Below are positions 23,901 to 37,100 of a stretch of 64,000 nt of DNA, in pieces. Position 1 is the stretch's first letter, and each line of letters starts with the position of its first letter. The notes under the pieces are model-generated. The model was given only the letters and a program-made list of their open reading frames with translations. It searched no databases and was not told where the DNA came from. The stretch lies in contig JAMKCF010000004.1 of NCBI GenBank assembly GCA_023634235.1, forward strand, positions 22,576,527 through 22,640,526, given 5' to 3'. This DNA comes from Pisaster brevispinus. Its lineage: Eukaryota > Echinodermata > Asteroidea > Forcipulatida > Asteriidae. A program made the translations under genes and the position numbers.

Positions 23901-26182
23901 AGGCATGTAATACAGTGGAGTTTCGGGCAGCCCTACTTCCAGGAGGCTGGCCTCGCCTACAAAAACCTGATCTTAACGAAATTCACGGTAGAGAGAGCCC
24001 TTAACGCGGGCTTTCCAATGGTGTAAAACTTGTGAAGATCCAGTTCTATTCTGAGGCTACTTTGACCGTCCTTACTTTGTCCTTGTTTCTTTGACAGCTC
24101 TGTGTACAAAAATCCCATTGGGGATGCTTTTGAGGAGCGTTCGGAGTAGCCCTACCTGATGGTCATTTCCGGTATGAAGCTTGCCGTCCGGGTCGCTCAA
24201 AGTTTGATTTTCGGATGCAGGGATATCCAAGGCAGACTCAGGTACAAATTTTGTCTCTCTAGCATTTCTAGTTCATGAGTTATTCCTAACCTTAGCTCAG
24301 AAATTTTTCCGAACCTTTTTGTGCCGGCTTTTTCTCACTGGCGATGACGTAGGAATGTAATACAGTGGAGTTTCGGGCAACCCTTCTTCCAGGAGGCTGG
24401 CCTCGCCTACAAAACCCTGATCTTAACGAAATTCACGGTAGAGATAGCCCTCAAAACGGGCTTTCCAATGGTGTAAAACTTGTGAAGATCCAGTATTATT
24501 CTGAGGCTGATTTGACCGTCCTTACTTTGTCTTTGTTTCTTTGACAGCTCTGTGTACAAAAATCCCATTGGGGATGCTTTTGAGGAGCGTTCGGAGTAGC
24601 CCCAGCTGCTGGTCATTTCCGGTATGAAACTTGCCGTCCGGGTCGCTCAAAGTTTAATTTTCGGATGCAGGGATATCCAAGGCAGACTCAGGTACAAATT
24701 TTGTCTCTCTAGCATTTCTACTTCATGAGTTATTGCCAACTTTAGCTCAGATATTATTCCGGACCTTTTTGTGCCGGCTTTTTCTCACTGGTGATGACGT
24801 AGGCATGTAATACAGTGGAGTTTCGGGCAGCCCTACTTCCAGGAGGCTGGCCTCGCCTACAAAAACCTGATCTTAACGAAATTCACGGTAGAGAGAGCCC
24901 TTAACGCGGGCTTTCCAATGGTGTAAAACTTGTGAAGATCCAGTATTATTCTGAGGCTGATTTGACCATCCTTACTTTGTCCTTGACAGCTCTGTGTACA
25001 AAAATCCCATTGGGGATGCTTTTGAGGAGCGTTCGGAGTAGCCCCACCTGCTGGTCATTTCCGGTATGAAGCTTGCCGTCCGGGTCGCTCAAAGTTTGAT
25101 TTCCGGATGCAGGGATATCCAAGGCAGACTCAGGTACAAATTTTGTCTCTCTAGCATTTCTAGTTCATGAGTTATTCCCAACCTTACCTCAGAAATTATT
25201 CCGAACCTTTTTGTGCCGGCTTTTTCTCACTGGTGATGACGTAGGCATGTAATACAGTGGAGTTTCGGGCAGCCCTTCTTCCAGGAGGCTGGCCTCGCTT
25301 ACAAAATCTTGATCTTAACAAAAAGGTGTAAAACTTGTGAAGATCCAGTTCTATTCTGAGGCTGATTTGACCGTCCTTACTTTGTCCTTGTTTCTTTGAC
25401 AGCTCTGTGTACAAAAATCCCATTGGGGATGCTTTTGAGGAGCGTTCGGAGGAGCCCCACCTGCTGGTCATTTCCGGTATGAAGCTTGCCGTCCGGGTCG
25501 CTCAAAGTTTGATTTTCGGGTGCAGGGATATCCAAGGCAGACTCAGGTACAAATTTTGTCTCTCTAGCATTTCTAGTTCATGAGTCATTCCCAACCTTAG
25601 CTCAGAAATTTTTCCGGACCTTTTTGTGCCGGCTTTTTCTCACTGGCGATGACGTAGGAATGTAATACAGTGGAGTTTCGGGCAGCCCTTCTTCCAGGAG
25701 GCTGGCCTCGCCTACAAAACCCTGATCTTAACGAAATTCACGATATAGAGATAGCCCTTAAAACGGGCTTTCCAATGAGGTAAAACTTGTGAAGATCCAG
25801 TATTATTCTGAGGCTGATTTGACCGTTCTTACTTTGTCTTTGTCTCTTTGACAGCTCTGTGTACAAAAATCCCATTGGGGATGCTTTTGAGGAGCGTTCG
25901 GAGTAGCCCCACCTGCTGGTCATTTCCGGTATGAAGCTTGCCGTCCGGGTCGCTCAAAGTTTGATTTTCGGATGCAGGGATATCCAAGGCAGACTCGGGT
26001 ACAAATTTTGTTTCTCTAGCATTTCTAGTTCATGAGTTATTCCCAACCTTAGCTCAGAAATTATTCCGAACCTTTTTGTGCCGGCTTTTTCTCACTGGTG
26101 ATGACGTAGGCATGTAATACAGTGGAGTTTTGGGCAGCCCTTCTTCCAGGAGGCTGGCCTCGCTTACAAAAACTTGATCTTA
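23900..26182. repeat. Satellite monomers with small deletions
   Basis: Forward monomers up to the transposon. A 9-bp loss near 24,985 turns TTGTCCTTGTTTCTTTGACAG into a shortened version that removes part of the pyrimidine tract. A loss of about 45 bp near 25,322 joins CTTAACAAAA to AGGTGTAAAAC. Around 24,060 GGCTACTTTGACC replaces GGCTGATTTGACC. The monomer at about 23,940-24,300 carries variants also present in the inverted monomers. Confidence 0.8.
26180..26182. other. Target-site duplication TTA (left copy; right copy 26,888-26,890)
   Basis: The flanks read GATCTTA before and TTAACGAAATTC after the element. The uninterrupted monomer has a single TTA in GATCTTAACG, so the bases were duplicated on insertion. 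Confidence 0.8.
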
Positions 26183-26220
26183 GGGACCTTGTCAAAACTA
26201 ATCCAGGACAGCCATCGGAC
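26183..26220 (+). repeat. Left terminal inverted repeat of the MITE
   Basis: It starts GGGACCTTGTCAAAACTAAT and ends at CCATCGGAC. Apart from about five mismatches and a one-base gap it pairs with the right end of the element. Confidence 0.8.
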
Positions 26221-26848
26221 GGCACCGGTCCAGGACCAGGTTTCTCGTCCCATGTTGAATTCCCTTGTAGTGATTACTTCATCGGATGGGCCATGGGATG
26301 AGTTCCAGTGACTAGCCTTTACCAGAGATGGTTTGTTTACAAACCACAGGGTCTTTAGATCGCTATCTACTGGAAAACCAGCAGGGGGTCTCCTAAGGGC
26401 AGGTTTTCGGTTTCACGGTTAGGCCTCAATGACCCTGAGTATTTTCTAAAGACAAAATGGTCATATCATAGATGATCATTTGATGCTTACATTCCATTTG
26501 TTTAACTATTAACTGTTAACTTAAAAATTTAAGAATGGAGGAAGGGAACACAAGCAACGGTTTACAAGAACTTGGCTAGTAATTTTGTCTATTTCAAAAA
26601 ACAATGGGTTAAAAACTCCGCCACACTAAAGTGACCTCCAAACGGTCAGACCAGACTCCTCCAAACTGCAAACCACAAGTTTGTTTATATTAGTGTTTAA
26701 TCAGCCAGTGAAACCGCAGAGCACTCTGTGGGGTGCCTTGGGGACTGTGCATCGGACGGGAGGATACTGTTCAGCGTGTGAAACATCACCTCATTGGAAC
26801 TCCCATCCGATGGCCCGTCCAACAAAAATTTGACATGGGATGAACCTT

Positions 26849-26887
26849 GTCCGATGGTCTGTCCAGGATTAATTTTGACAAGACCCC
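26849..26887 (-). repeat. Right terminal inverted repeat of the MITE
   Basis: Forward strand reads GTCCGATGGTCTGTCC at its inner end and TTTTGACAAGACCCC at its outer end. The reverse complement matches the left terminus. Confidence 0.8.
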
Positions 26888-28045
26888 TTAACGAAATTCA
26901 CTGTAGAGAGAGCCCTTAACGCGGGCTTTCCAGTGGTGTAAAACTTGTGAAGATCCAGTTCTATTCTGAGGCTGATTTGACCGTCCTTACTTTGTCTTTG
27001 TTTCTTTGACATCTCTGTGTACAAAAATCTCATTGGGGATGCTTTTGAGGAGCGTTCGAAGTAGCCCCACCTGCTGGTCATTTCCGGTAAGAAGCTTGCC
27101 GTCCGGGTCGCTAAAATTTTGATTTTCGGATGCAGGGATATCCAAGGCAGACTCAGGTACAAATTTTGTTTCTCTAGCATTTCTAGTTCATGAGTTATTC
27201 CTAACCTTAGCTCAGAAATTATTCTGGACCTTTTTGTGCCAGCTTTTTCTCACTGGCGATGACGTAGGCATGTAATACAGTGGAGTTTCGGGCAGCCCTT
27301 CTTCCAGGAGGCTGGCCTCGCTTACAAAAACTTGATCTTAACGAAATTCACTGTAGAGAGAGCCCTTAACGCGGGCTTTCCAGTGGTGTAAAACTTGTGA
27401 AGATACAGTTCTATTCTGAGGCTGATGTGACCGTCCTTACTTTGTCTTTGTTTCTTTGACAGCTCTGTGTACAAAAATCTCATTGGGGATGCTTTTGAGG
27501 AGCGTTCGGAGTAGCCCCACCTGCTGGTCATTTCCGGTATGAAGCTTGCCGTCCGGGTCGCTAAAATTTTGAGTTTCGGATGCAGGGATATCCAAGGCAG
27601 ACTCAGGTACAAATTTTGTCTCTCTAGCATTTCTAGTTCATGAGTTATTCCTAACCTTAGCTCAGAAATTATTCTGGACCTTTTTGTGCCGGCTTTTTCT
27701 CACTGGCGATGACGTAGGCATGTAATGCAGTGGAGTTTCGGGCAGCCCTTCTTCCAGGAGGCTGGCCTCGTCTACAAAACCCTGATCTTAACGAAACTCA
27801 CGGTAGAGAGAGCCCTTAAAACGGGCTTTCCAATGGTGTAAAACTTGTGAAGATCCAGTATTTTTCTGAGGCTGATTTGACCGTCCTTACTTTGTCTTTG
27901 TTTCTTTGACAGCTCTGTGTACAAAAATCCCATTGGGGATGCTTTTGAGGAGCGTTCGGAGTAGCCCTACCTGCTGGTCATTTCCGGTATGAAGCTTGCC
28001 GTCCGGGTCGCTCAAAGTTTGATTTTCGGATGCAGGGATATCCAA
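26888..28045. repeat. Satellite monomers right of the MITE
   Basis: The interrupted monomer resumes in phase at TTAACG and is followed by further forward monomers. Variants seen include TTGACATCTCTG (splice-like CAG changed to CAT, near 27,010), CCGGTAAGAAGC near 27,086, and TGAGTTTCGG near 27,571. Confidence 0.8.
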
Positions 28046-31000
28046 GGCAGACTCAGGTACAAATTTTGTCTCTCTAGCATTTCTAGTTCATGAGTTATTC
28101 CTAACCTTAGCTCAGAAATTTTTCCGAACCTTTTTGTGCCGGCTTTTTCTAACTGGCGATGACGTAGGAATGTAATACAGTGGAGTTTCGGGCAACCCTT
28201 CTTCCAGGAGGCTGGCCTCGCCTACAAAACCCTGATCTTAACGAAATTCACGGTAGAGATAGCCCTCAAAACGGGCTTTCCAATGGTGTAAAACTTGTGA
28301 AGATCCAGTATTATTCTGAGGCTGATTTGACCGTCCTTACTTTGTATTTGTTTCTTTGACAGCTCTGTGTACAAAAATCCCATTGGGGATGCTTTTGAGG
28401 AGCGTTCGGAGTAGCCCCAGCTGCTGGTCATTTCCGGTATGAAACTTGCCGTCCGGGTCGCTCAAAGTTTGATTTTCGGATGCAGGGATATCCAAGGCAG
28501 ACTCAGGTACAAATTTTGTCTCTCTAGCATTCTAGTTCATGAGGTATTCCCAACCTTAGCTCAGAAATTTTTCCGGACCTTTATGTGCCGGCTTTTTCTC
28601 ACTGGTGATGACGTAGGCATGTAGTACAGTGGAGTTTTGGGCAGCCCTTCTTCCAGGAGGCTGGCCTCGCTTACAAAAAACTTGATCTTAACGAAATTCA
28701 CTGTAGAGAGAGCCCTTAACGCGGGCTTTCCAGTGGTGTAAGATTTGTGAAGATCCAGTTCTATTCTGAGGCTGATTTGACCGTCCTTACTTTGTCTTTG
28801 TTTCTTTGACAGCTCTGTGTACAAAAATCCCATTGGGGATGCTTTTGAGGAGCGTTCGGAGTAGCCCCACCTGCTGGTCATTTCCGGTATGAAGCTTGCC
28901 GTCCGGGTCGCTCAAAGTTTGATTTTCGGATGCAGGGATATCCAAGGCAGACTCAGGTACAAATTTTGTCTCTCTAGCATTTCTAGTTCATGAGTCATTC
29001 CCAACCTTAGCTCAGAAATTTTTCCGGACCTTTTTGTGCCGGCTTTTTCTCACTGGCGATGACGTAGGAATGTAATACAGTGGAGTTTCGGGCAGCCCTT
29101 CTTCCAGGAGGCTGGCCTCGCTTACAAAACCCTGATCTTAACGAAATTCACGGTAGAGAGAGCCCTTAACGCGGGCTTTCCAGTGGTGTAAAACTTGTGA
29201 AGACACAGTATTATTCTGAGGCTGATTTGACCGTCCTTACTTTGTCTTTGTCTCTTTGACAGCTCTGTGTACAAAAATCTCATTGGGGATGCTTTTAAGG
29301 AGCGTTCGGAGTAGCCCCACCTGCTGGTCATTTCCGGTATGAAGCTTGCCGTCCGGGTCGCTAAAATTTTGATTTTCGGATGCAGGGATATCCAAGGCAG
29401 ACTCAGGTACAAATGTTGTCTCTCTAGCATTTCTAGTTCATGAGTTATTCCCAACCTTAGCTCAGAAATTATTCCGGACCTTTTTGTGCCGGCTTTTTCT
29501 CACTGGCGATGACGTAGGCATGTAATACAGTAGATTTCGGGCAGCCCTTCTTCCAGGAGGCTGGCCTCGCTTACAAAAAACTTGATCTTAACGAAATTCA
29601 CTGTAGAGAGAGCCCTTAACGCGGGCTTCCCAGTGGTGTAAAACTTGTGAAGATCCAGTATTTTTCTGAGGCTGATTTGACCGTCCTTACTTTGTCTTTG
29701 TTTCTTTGACAGCTCTGTGTACAAAAATCCCATTGGGGATGCTTTTGAGGAGCGTTCGGAGTAGCCCCAATTGCTGGTCATTTCCGGTATGAAGCTTGCC
29801 GTCCGGGTCGCTCAAAGTTTGATTTTCGGATGCAGGGATATCCAAGGCAGACTCAGGTACAAATTTTGTCTCTCTAGCATTTCTAGTTCATGAGTCATTC
29901 CCAACCTTAGCTCAGAAATTTTTCCGGACCTTTTTGTGCCGGCTTTTTCTCACTGGCGATGACGTAGGAATGTAATACAGTGGAGTTTCGGGCAGCCCTT
30001 CTTCCAGGAGGCTGGCCTCGCTTACAAAACCCTGATCTTAACGAAATTCACGGTAGAGAGAGCCCTTAACGCGGGCTTTCCAGTGGTGTAAAACTTGTGA
30101 AGATACAGTATTATTCTGAGGCTGATTTGACCGTCCTTACTTTGTCTTTGTCTCTTTGACAGCTCTGTGTACAAAAATCTCATTGGGGATGCTTTTAAGG
30201 AGCGTTCGGAGTAGCCCCACCTGCTGGTCATTTCCGGTATGAAGCTTGCCCTCCGGGTCGCTCAAAGTTTGATTTTCGGATGCAGGGATATCCAAGGCAG
30301 ACTCAGGTACAAATTTTGTTTCTCTAGCATTTCTAGTTTATGAGTTATTCCCAACCTTAGCTCAGAAATTTGTCCGGACCTTTTTGTGCCGGCTTTTTCT
30401 CACTGGTGATGACGTAGGCATGTAGTACAGTGGAGTTTTGGGCAGCCCTTCTTCCAGGAGGCTGGCCTCGCTTACAAAAAACTTGATCTTAACGAAATTC
30501 ACTGTAGAGAGAGCCCTTAACGCGGGCTTTCCAGTGGTGTAAGATTTGTGAAGATCCAGTTCTATTCTGAGGCTGATTTGACCGTCCTTACTTTGTCTTT
30601 GTTTCTTTGACAGCTCTGTGTACAAAAATCCCATTGGGGATGCTTTTGAGGAGCGTTCGGAGTAGCCCCACCTGCTGGTCATTTCCGGTATGAAGCTTGC
30701 CGTCCGGGTCGCTCAAAGTTTGATTTTCGGATGCAGGGATATCCAAGGCAGACTCAGGTACAAATTTTGTCTCTCTAGCATTTCTAGTTCATGAGTCATT
30801 CCCAACCTTAGCTCAGAAATTTTTCCGGACCTTTTTGTGCCGGCTTTTTCTCACTGGCGATGACGTAGGAATGTAATACAGTGGAGTTTCGGGCAGCCCT
30901 TCTTCCAGGAGGCTGGCCTCGCCTACAAAACCCTGATCTTAACGAAATTCACGGTAGAGAGAGCCCTTAACGCGGGCTTTCCAGTGGTGTAAAACTTGTG

Positions 31001-31196
31001 AAGATACAGTATTATTCTGAGGCTGATTTGACCGTCCTTACTTTGTCTTTGTCTCTTTGACAGCTCTGTGTACAAAAATCTCACTGGGGATGCTTTTAAG
31101 GAGCGTTCGGAGTAGCCCCACCTGCTGGTCATTTCCGGTATGAAGCTTGCCGTCCGGGTCGCTAAAATTTTGATTTTCGGATGCAGGGATATCCAA
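28046..31196. repeat. Seven-monomer flanking block B, copy 1
   Basis: This block is repeated at 44,703-47,855, about 16,657-16,659 bp away, in the same orientation and monomer order. Shared variants include TGTAGTACAGTGG, GGTGTAAGATTTGTG, CAAATGTTGTCTC, TTTTAAGGAGCG and CCCAATTGCTGG. This copy has a few private changes, for example TTTGTATTTG near 28,343 and a small deletion giving ACAGTAGATTTCGG near 29,527. The two copies bracket the X/Y/Z/W domain. Confidence 0.85.
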
Positions 31197-34100
31197 GGCA
31201 GACTCAGGTACAAATGTTGTCTCTCTAGCATTTCTAGTTCATGAGTTATTCCCAACCTTAGCTCAGAAATTATTCCGGACCTTTTTGTGCCGGCTTTTTC
31301 TCACTGGCGATGACGTAGGCATGTAATACAGTGGAGTTTCGGGCAGCCCTTCTTCCAGGAGGCTGGCCTCGTCTACAAAACCCTGATCTTAACGAAACTC
31401 ACGGTAGAGAGAGCCCTTAAAACGGGCTTTCCAATGGTGTAAAACTTGTGAAGATCCAGTATTTTTCTGAGGCTGATTTGACCGTCCTTACTTTGTCTTT
31501 GTTTCTTTGACAGCTCTGTGTACAAAAATCCCATTGGGGATGCTTTTGAGGAGCGTTCGGAGTAGCCCCACCTGCTGGTCATTTCCGGTATGAAGTTTGC
31601 CCTCCGGGTCGCTCAAAATTTGATTTTCGGATGCAGGGATATCCAAGGCAGACTCAGGTACAAATTTTGTTTCTCTAGCATTTCTAGTTTATGAGTTATT
31701 CCCAACCTTACCTCAGAAATTATTCCGGACCTTTTTGTGCCGGCTTTTTCTAACTGGTGATGACGTAGGCATGTAATACAGTGGAGTTTTGGGCAGCCCT
31801 TCTTCCAGGAGGCTGGCCTCGCTTACAAAAACTTGATCTTAACGAAATTCACTGTAGAGAGATCCCTTAACGCGGGCTTTCCAGTGGTGTAAAACTTGTG
31901 AAGATCCAGTTCTATTCTGAGGCTGATTTGACCGTCCTTACTTTGTCTTTGTTTCTTTGACAGCTCTGTGTACAAAAATCTCATTGGGGATGCTTTTGAG
32001 GAGCGTTCGGAGTAGCCCCACCTGCTGGTCATTTCCGGTATGAAGCTTGCCGCCCGGGTCGCTCACAGTTTGATTTTCGGATGCAGGGATATCCAAGGCA
32101 GACTCAGGTACAAATTTTGTCTCTCTAGCATTTCTAGTTCATGAGTTATTCCCAACCTTAGCTCAGAAATTATTCCGGACCTTTTTGTGCCGGCTTTTTC
32201 TCACTGGCGATGACGTAGGCATGTAATACAGTGGAGTTTCGGGCAGCCCTTCTTCCAGGAGGCTGGCCTCGTCTACAAAACCCTGATCTTAACGAAACTC
32301 ACGGTAGAGAGAGCCCTTAAAACGGGCTTTCCAATGGTGTAAAACTTGTGAAGATCCAGTATTTTTCTGAGGCTGATTTGACCGTCCTTACTTTGTCTTT
32401 GTTTCTTTGACAGCTCTGTGTACAAAAATCCCATTGGGGATGCTTTTGAGGAGCGTTCGGAGTAGCCCCACCTGCTGGTCATTTCCGGTATGAAGTTTGC
32501 CCTCCGGGTCGCTCAAAATTTGATTTTCGGATGCAGGGATATCCAAGGCAGACTCAGGTACAAATTTTGTTTCTCTAGCATTTCTAGTTTATGAGTTATT
32601 CCCAACCTTACCTCAGAAATTATTCCGGACCTTTTTGTGCCGGCTTTTTCTAACTGGTGATGACGTAGGCATGTAATACAGTGGAGTTTTGGGCAGCCCT
32701 TCTTCCAGGAGGCTGGCCTCGCTTACAAAAACTTGATCTTAACGAAATTCACTGTAGAGAGATCCCTTAACGCGGGCTTTCCAGTGGTGTAAAACTTGTG
32801 AAGATCCAGTTCTATTCTGAGGCTGATTTGACCGTCCTTACTTTGTCTTTGTTTCTTTGACAGCTCTGTGTACAAAAATCTCATTGGGGATACTTTTGAG
32901 GAGCGTTCGGAGTAGCCCCACCTGCTGGTCATTTCCGGTATGAAGCTTGCCGCCCGGGTCGCTCACAGTTTGATTTTCGGATGCAGGGATATCCAAGGCA
33001 GACTCAGGTACAAATTTTGTCTCTCTAGCATTTCTAGTTCATGAGTTATTCCCAACCTTAGCTCAGAAATTATTCCGGACCTTTTTGTGCCGGCTTTTTC
33101 TCACTGGCGATGACGTAGGCATGTAATACAGTGGAGTTTCGGGCAGCCCTACTTCCAGGAGGCTGGCCTCGTGTACAAAACCCTGATCTTAACGAAACTC
33201 ACGGTAGAGAGAGCCCTTAAAACGGGCTTTCCAATGGTGTAAAACTTATGAAGATCCAGTATTTTTCTGAGGCTGATTTGACCGTCCTTACTTTGTCTTT
33301 GTTTCTTTGACAGCTCTGTGTACAAAAATCCCATTGGGGATGCTTTTGAGGAGCGTTCGGAGTAGCCCTACCTGCTGGTCATTTTCGGTATGAAGCTTGC
33401 CGTCCGGGTCGCTCAAAGTTTAATTTTCGGATGCAGGGATATCCAAGGCAGACTCAGGTACAAATTTTGTCTCTCTAGCATTTCTAGTTCATGAGTTATT
33501 CCTAACCTTAGCTCAGAAATTTTTCCGAACCTTTTTGTGCCGGCTTTTTCTCACTGGCGATGACGTAGGAATGTAATACAGTGGAGTTTCGGGCAACCCT
33601 TCTTCCAGGAGGCTGGCCTCGCCTACAAAAAACTTGATCTTAACGAAATTCACGGTAGAGATAGCCCTCAAAACGGGCTTTCCAATGGTGTAAAACTTGT
33701 GAAGATCCAGTATTATTTTGAGGCTGATTTGACCGTCCTTACTTTGTCTTTGTTTCTTTGACAGCTCTGTGTACAAAAATCCCATTGGGGATGCTTTTGA
33801 GGAGCGTTCGGAGTAGCCCCACCTGCTGGTCATTTCCGGTATGAAACTTGCCGTCCGGGTCGCTCAAAGTTTGATTTTCGGATGCAGGGATATCCAAGGC
33901 AGACTCAGGTACAAATTTTGTCTCTCTAGCATTTCTAGTTCATGAGGTATTCCCAACCTTAGCTCAGAAATTATTCCGGACCTTTTTGTGCCGGCTTTTT
34001 CTCACTGGCGATGACGTAGGCATGTAATACAGTGGAGTTTCGGGCAGCCCTTCTTCCAGGAGGCTGGCCTCGTCTACAAAACCCTGATCTTAACGAAACT

Positions 34101-37100
34101 CACGGTAGAGAGAGCCCTTAAAACGGGCTTTCCAATGGTGTAAAACTTGTGAAGATCCAGTATTTTTCTGAGGCTGATTTGACCGTCCTTACTTTGTCTT
34201 TGTTTCTTTGACAGCTCTGTGTACAAAAATCCCATTGGGGATGCTTTTGAGGAGCGTTCGGAGTAGCCCCACCTGCTGGTCATTTCCGGTATGAAGTTTG
34301 CCCTCCGGGTCGCTCAAAATTTGATTTTCGGATGCAGGGATATCCAAGGCAGACTCAGGTACAAATTTTGTTTCTCTAGCATTTCTAGTTTATGAGTTAT
34401 TCCCAACCTTACCTCAGAAATTATTCCGGACCTTTTTGTGCCGGCTTTTTCTAACTGGTGATGACGTAGGCATGTAATACAGTGGAGTTTCGGGCAGCCC
34501 TTCTTCCAGGAGGCTGGCCTCGCTTACAAAAACTTGATCTTAACGAAATTCACTGTAGAGAGATCCCTTAACGCGGGCTTTCCAGTGGTGTAAAACTTGT
34601 GAAGATCCAGTTCTATTCTGAGGCTGATTTGACCGTCCTTACTTTGTCTTTGTTTCTTTGACAGCTCTGTGTACAAAAATCTCATTGGGGATGCTTTTGA
34701 GGAGCGTTCGGAGTAGCCCCACCTGCTGGTCATTTCCGGTATGAAGCTTGCCGCCCGGGTCGCTCACAGTTTGATTTTCGGATGCAGGGATATCCAAGGC
34801 AGACTCAGGTACAAATTTTGTCTCTCTAGCATTTCTAGTTCATGAGTTATTCCCAACCTTAGCTCAGAAATTATTCCGGACCTTTTTGTGCCGGCTTTTT
34901 CTCACTGGCGATGACGTAGGCATGTAATACAGTGGAGTTTCGGGCAGCCCTACTTCCAGGAGGCTGGCCTCGTGTACAAAACCCTGATCTTAACGAAACT
35001 CACGGTAGAGAGAGCCCTTAAAACGGGCTTTCCAATGGTGTAAAACTTGTGAAGATCCAGTATTTTTCTGAGGCTGATTTGACCGTCCTTACTTTGTCTT
35101 TGTTTCTTTGACAGCTCTGTGTACAAAAATCCCATTGGGGATGCTTTTGAGGAGCGTTCGGAGTAGCCCTACCTGCTGGTCATTTTCGGTATGAAGCTTG
35201 CCGTCCGGGTCGCTCAAAGTTTGATTTTCGGATGCAGGGATATCCAAGGCAGACTCAGGTACAAATTTTGTCTCTCTAGCATTTCTAGTTCATGAGTTAT
35301 TCCTAACCTTAGCTCAGAAATTTTTCCGAACCTTTTTGTGCCGGCTTTTTCTCACTGGCGATGACGTAGGAATGTAATACAGTGGAGTTTCGGGCAACCC
35401 TTCTTCCAGGAGGCTGGCCTCGCCTACAAAAAACTTGATCTTAACGAAATTCACGGTAGAGATAGCCCTCAAAACGGGCTTTCCAATGGTGTAAAACTTG
35501 TGAAGATCCAGTATTATTTTGAGGCTGATTTGACCGTCCTTACTTTGTCTTTGTTTCTTTGACAGCTCTGTGTACAAAAATCCCATTGGGGATGCTTTTG
35601 AGGAGCGTTCGGAGTAGCCCCACCTGCTGGTCATTTCCGGTATGAAACTTGCCGTCCGGGTCGCTCAAAGTTTGATTTTCGGATGCAGGGATATCCAAGG
35701 CAGACTCAGGTACAAATTTTGTCTCTCTAGCATTTCTAGTTCATGAGGTATTCCCAACCTTAGCTCAGAAATTATTCCGGACCTTTTTGTGCCGGCTTTT
35801 TCTCACTGGCGATGACGTAGGCATGTAATACAGTGGAGTTTCGGGCAGCCCTTCTTCCAGGAGGCTGGCCTCGTCTACAAAACCCTGATCTTAACGAAAC
35901 TCACGGTAGAGAGAGCCCTTAAAACGGGCTTTCCAATGGTGTAAAACTTGTGAAGATCCAGTATTTTTCTGAGGCTGATTTGACCGTCCTTACTTTGTCT
36001 TTGTTTCTTTGACAGCTCTGTGTACAAAAATCCCATTGGGGATGCTTTTGAGGAGCGTTCGGAGTAGCCCCACCTGCTGGTCATTTCCGGTATGAAGTTT
36101 GCCCTCCGGGTCGCTCAAAATTTGATTTTCGGATGCAGGGATATCCAAGGCAGACTCAGGTACAAATTTTGTTTCTCTAGCATTTCTAGTTTATGAGTTA
36201 TTCCCAACCTTACCTCAGAAATTATTCCGGACCTTTTTGTGCCGGCTTTTTCTAACTGGTGATGACGTAGGCATGTAATACAGTGGAGTTTCGGGCAGCC
36301 CTTCTTCCAGGAGGCTGGCCTCGCTTACAAAAACTTGATCTTAACGAAATTCACTGTAGAGAGATCCCTTAACGCGGGCTTTCCAGTGGTGTAAAACTTG
36401 TGAAGATCCAGTTCTATTCTGAGGCTGATTTGACCGTCCTTACTTTGTCTTTGTTTCTTTGACAGCTCTGTGTACAAAAATCTCATTGGGGATGCTTTTG
36501 AGGAGCGTTCGGAGTAGCCCCACCTGCTGGTCATTTCCGGTATGAAGCTTGCCGCCCGGGTCGCTCACAGTTTGATTTTCGGATGCAGGGATATCCAAGG
36601 CAGACTCAGGTACAAATTTTGTCTCTCTAGCATTTCTAGTTCATGAGTTATTCCCAACCTTAGCTCAGAAATTATTCCGGACCTTTTTGTGCCGGCTTTT
36701 TCTCACTGGCGATGACGTAGGCATGTAATACAGTGGAGTTTCGGGCAGCCCTTCTTCCAGGAGGCTGGCCTCGTCTACAAAACCCTGATCTTAACGAAAC
36801 TCACGGTAGAGAGAGCCCTTAAAACGGGCTTTCCAATGGTGTAAAACTTGTGAAGATCCAGTATTTTTCTGAGGCTGATTTGACCGTCCTTACTTTGTCT
36901 TTGTTTCTTTGACAGCTCTGTGTACAAAAATCCCATTGGGGATGCTTTTGAGGAGCGTTCGGAGTAGCCCCACCTGCTGGTCATTTCCGGTATGAAGTTT
37001 GCCCTCCGGGTCGCTCAAAATTTGATTTTCGGATGCAGGGATATCCAAGGCAGACTCAGGTACAAATTTTGTTTCTCTAGCATTTCTAGTTTATGAGTTA

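Larger units (their letters stand above)
26183..26887. mobile_element. Non-autonomous PIF/Harbinger-like MITE, 705 bp
   Basis: Non-satellite DNA inserted cleanly into a monomer. The ends are inverted repeats: GGGACCTTGTCAAAA on the left, and on the right the reverse complement of GGGGTCTTGTCAAAA. The similarity runs about 38 bp through TAATCC(A/T)GGACAG to CCATCGGAC with one gap. It then continues imperfectly for roughly 130 bp, with the motif CATCGGA(C/T)GG repeated near both ends. The insertion is flanked by TTA on each side (26,180-26,182 and 26,888-26,890). Removing the element and one TTA restores the normal CTTAACGAAATTC. A three-base TWA duplication with GGG-starting termini is characteristic of PIF/Harbinger elements. 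I see no transposase frame, so it would depend on enzymes supplied elsewhere. Only this one copy lies in the window. Confidence 0.8.
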
